Shown piece by piece: positions 53,857-64,000 of a DNA stretch of 64,000 bases. The first letter of the stretch is position 1. Each line of letters starts with the position of its first letter. This DNA comes from Methylobacterium frigidaeris (lineage in GTDB: Bacteria; Pseudomonadota; Alphaproteobacteria; Rhizobiales; Beijerinckiaceae): positions 280,893-344,892 of the forward strand of contig NZ_BPQJ01000002.1 in assembly GCF_022179185.1 (NCBI RefSeq). Direction: 5' to 3'. The position numbers were made by a program, and so were the translations under genes. The notes under the pieces are model-generated. The model did no database searches, was not told the origin of the DNA, and saw nothing but the letters and a program-made list of their open reading frames with translations.

Positions 53857-54291
53857 TCAGTAGCCGTAGCCGTAATAGCCGCCATAGGCCGGGTAGCTGT
53901 AGCCATAGGACGGATAGCCGTAGCCGTAGCCGTAGCCACCGACCGGGGCGTAGCCGCCGCCGTAATAGCCGCCATAGGCCGGGTAGCCGTAGCCGTAGGA
54001 CGACGCAGATCCGGCCGCGATGGCGCCGCCGATGATGCCCAGGGCCGCGCCGGCCGCCAGGGCGCCGCCGGCGCCGATGCCGCGGCGATAGCCGTAGCCG
54101 CGGTACCCGTAGCCGCGATAGCCGCCGTAATAGCCGCCGCCGCGCCAGCGCACCTGGTCGACGGTCGCGCCCGAGCCGGCGATGGCCGCCGAAGTGGCGG
54201 CCGGCAGCGGGGCGGCCTGCGCCCCGACGGTGCCGGCGGTGAGGGCTGCGGCGGCGCCGGCCGCGAGGGCGAGGGTGGTGATGCGCGACAT
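53857..54291 (-). CDS. Secreted glycine/tyrosine-rich repeat protein
   Basis: This 144-residue protein has a signal peptide (MSRITTLALAAGAAAALTAG to about residue 26). A short conserved segment (GSGATVDQVRWRGGGYYGGY) and a glycine/alanine hydrophobic stretch follow, then tandem Gly-Tyr-Gly repeats in which GYYGG and GYGYGYP motifs repeat to the end. Similar proteins occur in Rhizobiales envelopes with no assigned role. The ATG at 54291 follows GGAG; an in-frame ATG at 54309 would add six residues before the signal peptide. Confidence 0.8.
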   Translation of the reverse strand: MSRITTLALAAGAAAALTAGTVGAQAAPLPAATSAAIAGSGATVDQVRWRGGGYYGGYRGYGYRGYGYRRGIGAGGALAAGAALGIIGGAIAAGSASSYGYGYPAYGGYYGGGYAPVGGYGYGYGYPSYGYSYPAYGGYYGYGY

Positions 54292-54659
54292 ACCAATGTC
54301 TCCGATCATGTGAGGACCAAGCCTCGTAGGCCTCAAGAACGGCCAAGGGCCGGCCTCTGTTCCAAGATTCGGAGCGGATTGACGGACCGTCAATCGGTAG
54401 CGGCTACGCTTGTGCTGCGCGGGGCGTGCGGTCGCATGCGGCTCGATTGGGCGGTGCGACCTGGATAAGCTTGAGCATGGGCCGGGGCGCTGCACCCTGC
54501 CGCTCGTTCGACTGTGGGACGACGCGGGTACCTGCCGGTGCCGGTTCCATGGGCTCCTGCAGAATTCACGTCCCCTGCGTCATCCTGGGTTCCGCTGCGC
54601 AGCCCCGGGATGACGTGGAAGGTGTCACCTGACCTGCCATAACCGGAGTGGACGAACCC
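54292..54659. other. Intergenic region with a REP-like palindrome
   Basis: The promoter of the Gly/Tyr-rich gene should lie at the left end of this 368-bp gap (54300-54420, containing ATTGACGGACCGTCAAT, a dyad with arms ATTGACGG and CCGTCAAT). On the right, 54578-54614 is a REP-like hairpin (CGTCATCCTGGGT paired imperfectly with CCCGGGATGACG), 45 bp beyond the gshA stop, where it may end that transcript. No gene is seen. Confidence 0.5.
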
Positions 54660-56027
54660 TCAGAACGCGCAAGCCGCGAAGGCCGGGTCGACCGAGCGGT
54701 TCCACGGCCCGTCATAGAGCGCGAGCAGGTCCTCGGCCCGGCTGCGCGAGGCGGCGATGGCCTGGAGCGGGGCGAGGTAGAGCCTCTCGTCGCGGCCTTG
54801 CGCGTCGCGGCGGTCCCGCGCCTGCAGGCCCGATTCGGCGAGCGCGAGCGCGTCGCGGGCGAGATCGCGCAGGCGCCTCTTGCCCGCCGGTGCGTCGAGG
54901 CCGAGGCGCGGCGCCTCGGCCCGCATCGTCTCCCGCTCCTCCGCCGTCAGGTCGCGCACCAGCTGCCAGGCACCGTCGAGGGCGGCCGGATCGTAGTAGA
55001 GCCCGGTCCAGAACGCGGCCTGCGCGGCGATCATGTTGGCGTCGCCGACATCGGCGCCGCGCATCTCGAGGAAGCGCTTCAGGCGTACTTCGGGGAAGGC
55101 GGTCGAGGCGTGGTTGGCCCAGTCGGAGACGGTGGCGCGCTCGCCCGGCAGGCCGGCCAGACGCCCCTCCAGCAGGTCGCGGAACGAGGCGCCGCTGACG
55201 TCGTGATAGGTCTCGCCGCGCTTGACGAAGTACATCGGCATGTCGAGGAGCCAGTCCGCGTAGGCCTCGTAGCCGAAGCCCTCGTCGAACGCGAAGGGGA
55301 GCATGCCGGTGCGGTCGCGATCGGTGTCGCGCCAGATCTCGGAGCGCCGGGACAGGAAGCCGTTCGGCTTGCCGTCGGTGAAGGGCGAGTTGGCGAACAG
55401 CGCCGTCGCCACCGGCTGGAGCGCCAGGCCGACCCGCATCTTCGTCACCATGTCGGCCTCGGACGAGAAGTCGAGGTTCACCTGCACGGTGGCGGTGCGC
55501 AGCATCATGTCGAGGCCGAGCGAGCCGACCTTGGGCATGTAGCCCTTCATGATGCGGTAGCGGCTCTTCGGCATCACGGGCGTCTCTTCCCGCGTCCATT
55601 TCGGGCTCATGCCGAGGGTGAGGAAGCCGATGCCGAGGGGATCGGCGGCCTGGCGCACCGCGTCGAGGTGCTGGCTCAGCTCGTGGGCGGTGGCGTGGAC
55701 GTCGGGCAGCGGCGCGCCCGAGAGCTCGAACTGGCCACCCGGCTCGAGCGAGATCGCCCCGCCGCCCTCGACCGCGGCGAGACCGATCACCCGACCCGCA
55801 TCCTCGATCGTCTCCCAGCCGGTCAGCGCCCGCAGGCCCTCCAGCAGGGCGCCGATTCCGCGCTCGCCGTCATAGGGCACCGGCGAGAGGTCGGCGCGGT
55901 AGAACGGGACCTTCTCGTGCTCGGTGCCGATGGCGAAGGCGTCGTGCGGCTTCTCGCCGGCTGCGAACCACTCGATCAGCTCGGACCGCGCGCTGAGCGG
56001 GGTCGCGTCGGACACGTCGCGCGCCAT
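54660..56027 (-). CDS. gshA: Glutamate--cysteine ligase, plant/alphaproteobacterial type
   Basis: This 455-residue ATP-dependent ligase makes gamma-glutamylcysteine, the first step to glutathione. It belongs to the plant-type class: FAIGTEHEKVPFYRADLSPV, AISLEPGGQFELSGAPLPDV, LTLGMSPKWTREETPVMPKS, YMPKVGSLGLDMMLRTATVQVNLDF (MLRTATVQVNLDF core) and FLEMRGADVGDANMIAAQAA. Length is typical. It is a single gene on the minus strand. The glutathione product would support the GST and glutaredoxin proteins elsewhere in the window. Confidence 0.97.
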   Translation of the reverse strand: MARDVSDATPLSARSELIEWFAAGEKPHDAFAIGTEHEKVPFYRADLSPVPYDGERGIGALLEGLRALTGWETIEDAGRVIGLAAVEGGGAISLEPGGQFELSGAPLPDVHATAHELSQHLDAVRQAADPLGIGFLTLGMSPKWTREETPVMPKSRYRIMKGYMPKVGSLGLDMMLRTATVQVNLDFSSEADMVTKMRVGLALQPVATALFANSPFTDGKPNGFLSRRSEIWRDTDRDRTGMLPFAFDEGFGYEAYADWLLDMPMYFVKRGETYHDVSGASFRDLLEGRLAGLPGERATVSDWANHASTAFPEVRLKRFLEMRGADVGDANMIAAQAAFWTGLYYDPAALDGAWQLVRDLTAEERETMRAEAPRLGLDAPAGKRRLRDLARDALALAESGLQARDRRDAQGRDERLYLAPLQAIAASRSRAEDLLALYDGPWNRSVDPAFAACAF

Positions 56028-56294
56028 GCGCCACCTCGTGCTTGAAGAACGAAAAACGATGACTCCCGGCGGGCCGGCGACCCACCGTCAAGGTTGCGCC
56101 TAAATAGGCCGCGGACGACCGAGCCGCAACGCGGCCGTCCCAGACCCCGGGGATCCATGTCCGCGGATCATGGTTCCCGGCGGAGGCCGACCCCGTCAAC
56201 CAACCGTTCACCACATCGACCGGATCCGGCGCAACTCCCCTTTGACATGGAACAAAACAAGAACAAACATTAGCCCGTCGAAAGGGGACAGACC

Positions 56295-56399
56295 ATGAAC
56301 ATACGCCAGCTCCTCCTCGGTGTCACGGAGATCGCCTCGATGGGCCTGCTCACCGGCGCGATCGCCCTGTGGGCGGTGGCGCTCTCGCCGATGCATTGA
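56295..56399 (+). CDS. Small putative membrane protein, 34 residues
   Basis: A 34-residue frame (MNIRQLLLGVTEIASMGLLT, ending ALSPMH) is almost entirely one hydrophobic helix and is preceded by AAAGGGGA about 7 nt before its ATG. It lies between gshA and dnaE. Size, ribosome-binding site and hydrophobic pattern support translation, but there is no known family. Confidence 0.5.
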   Translation: MNIRQLLLGVTEIASMGLLTGAIALWAVALSPMH

Positions 56400-56540
56400 T
56401 GCCCTCGCGCCGTGGCCCATGGGCCACGGCCCGGGCCGCTCGGCCCGAATCCGGTGGATTTCGTCGGCGTGTTGCGCCCCGGGCCGTGACTCTCCGGGCT
56501 TGGCCGGGAATCCTGTCGCGCTCAGTCGGAGCGCGTCGCC

Positions 56541-60077
<3,537 letters not shown>

Positions 60078-60840
60078 GGAGATCTCCTGAGCTTTCGCTC
60101 ACGACGGGACTGCACACCCAGGAGGTCAGGCGCGTGTCATCGGCATGGAGCGGCGAACGCTACCCCGCGCGTGCCCTACCGGACGTGGATACGAGGCGTG
60201 CCCCACGGGCCATCGCGGCGCCGCAACAGGGGCGAGCACCACGCTGACCTCACCGATGGTTCAGGCAGCTTCGTTGAGATGTATGCAACCACAACGTCGC
60301 GTTCCTCGCGACCTGTCGTCCAGCCTGAAAGCCGATGAGCAGACACATCTCCGACCGATAGCCTGCCTGTCCGGCCCCGGTGAATGATCGTCGTGCGACG
60401 CTCAATCAACTCACTCACCAAAGCATTGGCGCTTCCGAAGGCGACGCCTCGTTGCCCCAGCGTAAGTAAAGCATACTATCGTCAACGGAGGGTGGGCGTG
60501 TTGGCCACCCGCGATGGGCTGGATACGGCATCGTGGTTGACGTCCTATATCGTTTTCTACTGTAAGCGATATCGTTGCGTTGCGAACCAAACCTCTCCAA
60601 TGGCATAAGTCTTTACGGTTTTTTCGTCGTATGAGCGACGTCATTACTTGTCGTGTAATGTGTTTTTTACAATCTAACAGATTTGCGAGGGGCTTGTGCC
60701 CCATTGAAGGCGGCTGCTAATACCGCTATGCACTACGTCAACCTCTCGATAGAACGTATGTGAGCTGAAGCAGCAATCGACAAAAGCGAATCGTCAGCTG
60801 TGCGTAAATTCAGATAATCGATTAATCAACCGAGGTCGAT
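60078..60840. other. Long intergenic stretch at a base-composition change
   Basis: This 763-bp stretch between dnaE and the AT-rich glycosyltransferase gene shows falling GC content from left to right. No gene with recognisable features was found on either strand, and the short open frames look random. No insertion-sequence ends or direct repeats are clear by eye. The last 100 bp, AT-rich and ending in CCGAGG before the ATG, should include the promoter of the next gene. Confidence 0.5.
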
Positions 60841-63800
60841 ATGTTAAGCCGGATCAGAACAAGTATCAAGTCATACGCCTCGTCCCTTTCGTCGAATAAA
60901 TCGACAAATAGCAGGTATAGACTCATTCGTTCTGAGTTTGACGAGAAATTTTATAGAGAAAATATTCCTTCGCTGTCAAGCGATGTCGATGCCGTTCAGC
61001 ATTTCATAACTGAAGGCTGGCGTATGGGGTTGGATCCATCTCCGAATTTCTCGACATCATTCTATTTAATTGAAAATGAAGATGTCATGAATGCAGGATT
61101 TAATCCGTTTCTTCACTACCTTACACACGGTAGATCAGAGGGCCGGCTTCCCAAGCCGAGCAATCATGCCGCACTCTATGCGAAGAACGATTACGATTTT
61201 ATAGGCCAGTATTTTGACATCGGTTTATATCTTGACCAACTTGATAAGCATCAAGACAAGGTGGATCCGATCGATCATTACTTGAGAGAAGGCTGGCGGA
61301 AAGGTCTCGACCCATCGCCAAATTTCAACACTAAGTTCTACTTAGATAATAATCGAGATGTTAGAACTTTAGGTATAAACCCATTTGTTCATTACATAAA
61401 GTTTGGACGCTTGGAAGGCCGCAAGGGGCATAAAAACGATCAGAGTATCAATTTTTTCACCTTAAATGACGAATATATAGCCGTCGCAAAAAATTTCGAC
61501 AAAGATCATTACTTAAAACAATGCAAAAATATTGATGAGAGGCAGATCGATCCCGTTGCGCATTTCTGCGCTTCTGGATGGAAGAAAGGCTATGATCCGA
61601 CCCGAGACTTTTCAACGGAGTTTTATCTTGCGACGAACGACGATGTCCGGTTGAGCGGAAAAAATCCCTACTACCATTATATTTCCGCCGGCCTTGATGA
61701 AGGCCGAATGCCTAAACTTCCGGCGGAGCTAGCGAGCTGGAGTACTAATAATTGGTTAAATAGTACTGAGGTCATGTCATATATAGCGCCATATTTTGAT
61801 ATTGATTACTATAAAAATGCATATAGAGATATGAGGGACAATGAAAATGACTGCCTCTTGCATTACTGCATTCATGGGTGGAAAGAAGGTCGTCGCCCCA
61901 ACGCATGGTTCGACACGGATTATTACATAAGAATCTATTCTGGCCAGCTCCACGATAAAATAAATCCTCTGCTGCATTACGTCTTGTGGGGGAAGTCACA
62001 AAATTTTGCGACCTTCGAAACGAAAGTCAAGACACCGGCAAAAAGATCGAAATACGCTACGACTGTGAAAGAGACCGACCTGACTGCCGTCGTTCGGTTC
62101 CGCCAAGAACCTGGCGTTCGTCGACTTCATGAGAAATCTTCTTTGAAAAATCGACCGACTGACGATATTTGCATTAACTGGATTATACCGGACTTCCTCG
62201 CTGGAGGGGGAGGGCATATGACTATCTTTAGAATGGTAAGATGGTTGGAATTTTTCGGCTATGAATGTAAGATATTTGTAAAAGATGCGGGGTCGGATCG
62301 TAGTATGGAAGAGCGAGAGAGAATTTTGCTTCAATATTATCAAGTTTGTAGAGCCAAATTGCATTTCTTGACGGAAAATAAGATTTTCTCGCCTTCAGAT
62401 GTACTTATCGCCACGAGTTGGGATACAGCTTATGTGGTTGACGCGGCACAAAATTCCGCTGGAAAATTTTATTTTGTCCAAGATTACGAGCCAATGTTTT
62501 ATGCCCGTGGTTCCAAATCCATTTTAGCCGAAAATACCTATAAGCTTGACCTAGCTTGTATTTGCGCTAGTCCGTGGCTTGAGAATATTATGGTCAATCG
62601 GTATGGGCGCTGGGCCCGATCGTTCATGCTTAGTGCGGATGAGAATTATGTGCAGCAGGACATCGGTGCAAAGAGTGGCAAAATAAAAATCGCGTTCTAT
62701 GCTCGCGAGCATACGACGCGGCGAGCCGTTGAGATTGGCTTGATGGCACTTGATGAGCTTGCAAAGAAGACAGATAATTTCCACGTCGAGTTTTTCGGCA
62801 CGGATAAGGCTTTCAATTTAACCAGCTACTCGGCAAATAATAACGGAATTCTCCCTCCCGAAAAACTCTCAAGATTGTATAATGAATGCGATATCGGTGT
62901 TTGTTTTTCAGCAACGAATTATTCTCTGGTGCCGCAAGAAATGATGATGTGCAAACTTCCAGTTGTCGAAATTGATCTGGAAAGTACCCATGCTATATTC
63001 CCCGAAGGAGTTGTCGCACTTGCCGAGCCAAATCCCATAAGTATTGCTTCTAAGATACATGAACTCGTCGAGAGTAAGGACATGAGGCATTTGACGGCTG
63101 AGAACGGGTATCGATGGGCTTCTCAGTTTTCGTGGCAGCAATCCGCTCGCGATGTCGAAAGTGCGATCCTCGAACGCCTCGGTATCAGCAAGGCTCATGA
63201 ACTTCAAAATAAACCGAATCACAAAGATGAGGTATATGTATCGGTCATCATGCCTTCCTATAATGGGGGTGAAATGACACGAAGAGTAATCGATAAATTG
63301 GTCGCTCAGAAGGCGCCGTGGAAATTCGAGATAATCGTCGTTGACAGCTCTTCGAGTGATGGCACATGGGATTACTTGACCAATCTTGGTGAAAAAGTTC
63401 GGGCCGTGTCGATTAAAAAGAGTGAATTCCAGCATGGTAGGACCAGAAATCTTGCAGTTTCGATGGCGAGGGGCAAATACGTCGTGGTATTGACCCAGGA
63501 TGCCTTGCCAGTCGACGACTATCTTTTGTATAACTTCGCTGTAGTCATGGACCGATTCCCTAACGCGGCCGGAGCGTTCGGGCGGCATTTTCCTTGGCCT
63601 GATGCGTCGGTTTTCACCAAGAGAGACATCAATAATCATTTCGACGTTATGAAAAACGGCCCATTGTCGATCTCGAGATTCTATAATGCGGAATTATATA
63701 GGTCTGAAAATCTGGCGCATAGACAATATCTGCATTACTTCAGTGACAACAATGCCTGCCTCAGGAAGTCTGTTTGGGATCGTATCAAGTATCCGGAGAT

Positions 63801-63987
63801 TGATTACGGCGAAGATCAGGCTTGGGCAGATGAGATTATCAAGGCAGGATACCAGAAAATTTATGTAGAAAAAGCACAGGTTTTCCATTCGCATGATTAC
63901 AACGAGATACAAACCTTCGAGCGCGCAAGGACCGACGCCGAGTTCGTAATTACCCAGGGGGTTTGGCGCGGTGCACGAGCCGGCTGA
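60841..63987 (+). CDS. Multidomain glycosyltransferase: repeat module, WsaF-like GT and GT2
   Basis: This 1048-residue protein is AT-rich, unlike the rest of the window. Residues 33-390 hold eight units of about 35-45 residues in four pairs, with motifs such as FD-x2-FY, NPFLHYLTHGRSEGR and GWRKGLDPSPNF. Residues about 443-785 form a WsaF-like GT-B rhamnosyltransferase domain (INWIIPDFLAGGGGHMTIFR, FYFVQDYEPMFYARGSK). Residues about 797-1045 form a family 2 GT-A domain (VSVIMPSYNGGEMTRRVIDK, VVDSSSSDGTW, NNACLRKSVWDRI). It could add two or more sugars, probably deoxyhexoses, to a surface glycan. Base composition suggests recent acquisition. It is complete, with the stop 13 bp from the window end. 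Confidence 0.88.
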   Translation: MLSRIRTSIKSYASSLSSNKSTNSRYRLIRSEFDEKFYRENIPSLSSDVDAVQHFITEGWRMGLDPSPNFSTSFYLIENEDVMNAGFNPFLHYLTHGRSEGRLPKPSNHAALYAKNDYDFIGQYFDIGLYLDQLDKHQDKVDPIDHYLREGWRKGLDPSPNFNTKFYLDNNRDVRTLGINPFVHYIKFGRLEGRKGHKNDQSINFFTLNDEYIAVAKNFDKDHYLKQCKNIDERQIDPVAHFCASGWKKGYDPTRDFSTEFYLATNDDVRLSGKNPYYHYISAGLDEGRMPKLPAELASWSTNNWLNSTEVMSYIAPYFDIDYYKNAYRDMRDNENDCLLHYCIHGWKEGRRPNAWFDTDYYIRIYSGQLHDKINPLLHYVLWGKSQNFATFETKVKTPAKRSKYATTVKETDLTAVVRFRQEPGVRRLHEKSSLKNRPTDDICINWIIPDFLAGGGGHMTIFRMVRWLEFFGYECKIFVKDAGSDRSMEERERILLQYYQVCRAKLHFLTENKIFSPSDVLIATSWDTAYVVDAAQNSAGKFYFVQDYEPMFYARGSKSILAENTYKLDLACICASPWLENIMVNRYGRWARSFMLSADENYVQQDIGAKSGKIKIAFYAREHTTRRAVEIGLMALDELAKKTDNFHVEFFGTDKAFNLTSYSANNNGILPPEKLSRLYNECDIGVCFSATNYSLVPQEMMMCKLPVVEIDLESTHAIFPEGVVALAEPNPISIASKIHELVESKDMRHLTAENGYRWASQFSWQQSARDVESAILERLGISKAHELQNKPNHKDEVYVSVIMPSYNGGEMTRRVIDKLVAQKAPWKFEIIVVDSSSSDGTWDYLTNLGEKVRAVSIKKSEFQHGRTRNLAVSMARGKYVVVLTQDALPVDDYLLYNFAVVMDRFPNAAGAFGRHFPWPDASVFTKRDINNHFDVMKNGPLSISRFYNAELYRSENLAHRQYLHYFSDNNACLRKSVWDRIKYPEIDYGEDQAWADEIIKAGYQKIYVEKAQVFHSHDYNEIQTFERARTDAEFVITQGVWRGARAG

Positions 63988-64000
63988 CCTTGCCGAAGCC

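Noticed and set aside
60145..60608. Possible small genes or a transposase remnant downstream of dnaE
   Set aside because: Short frames on both strands have no ribosome-binding sites, no catalytic motifs and no inverted repeats, so no gene or insertion sequence is claimed.

Overview
The window is GC-rich DNA (about 70% GC by eye) with alphaproteobacterial gene families: an HWE-type histidine kinase, a DUF1236 protein, a plant-type glutamate-cysteine ligase, a RepA/RepB partition pair and an aminoacyl-carrier-protein ligase. The combination fits Rhizobiales (Hyphomicrobiales), most likely a Methylobacterium-like organism. That name is inferred from family recognition, not from a search. No rRNA or tRNA gene, CRISPR array or intact insertion sequence was seen.

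Layout. (1) 1-2.1 kb: end of a histidine-utilisation cluster (HutH tail, complete HutU). (2) 2.1-4.6 kb: a plasmid-type replication region, with dispersed and clustered iteron-like repeats lying 3' of a replication initiator gene. (3) 4.8-10.2 kb: a DUF1236 protein, a GAF/PAS/HWE histidine kinase and a beta-mannosidase-like family 2 glycosidase. (4) 10.5-13.9 kb: a four-gene operon in which a truncated class II synthetase homologue is expected to load an amino acid onto a dedicated carrier protein, with an acyl-CoA-dehydrogenase-like flavoprotein and a DUF1839 protein. (5) 14.5-16.8 kb: RepA (ParA) and RepB (ParB) partition genes without repC, with two identical 16-bp parS palindromes inside repB. 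(6) 16.8-22.6 kb: a MerR regulator divergent from a glutaredoxin-MauE fusion across a mer-like promoter, small secreted and hypothetical proteins, an MgtC-like protein, an FdhF/YdeP-type molybdoenzyme and a UPF0178 protein. (7) 22.8-42.1 kb: a large surface-polysaccharide locus with a flippase, secreted family 5 glycosidase, WecG/TagA transferase, several glycosyltransferases, a PIG-L deacetylase, methyltransferase, FlaA1-like dehydratase, two CgeB-like transferases and a UDP-glucuronate-decarboxylase-like enzyme. (8) 42.2-56.4 kb: general metabolism and stress genes, including an alpha/beta hydrolase, a GST, KatG, a frameshifted photolyase relative, an enoyl-CoA hydratase, Nudix and TusA-like proteins and GshA. 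(9) 56.5-60.1 kb: dnaE. (10) 60.8-64.0 kb: a distinctly AT-richer 1048-residue multidomain glycosyltransferase, preceded by about 760 bp without a recognisable gene.

How it fits together. Essential or central genes (dnaE, gshA, hut) lie within 60 kb of a plasmid-style initiator, iterons and a RepAB/parS partition module, so the replicon is either a chromosome using plasmid-type replication and segregation parts or a chromid. The polysaccharide locus contains the usual steps of nucleotide-sugar modification, chain assembly, export and trimming. Two genes (a glycosyltransferase at 33.9-36.1 kb and a photolyase relative at 47.7-48.7 kb) are broken by frameshifts at GC homopolymers, which could be real or assembly errors. 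Two families of structured intergenic repeats recur in the first 10 kb, and one copy is inserted inside another.
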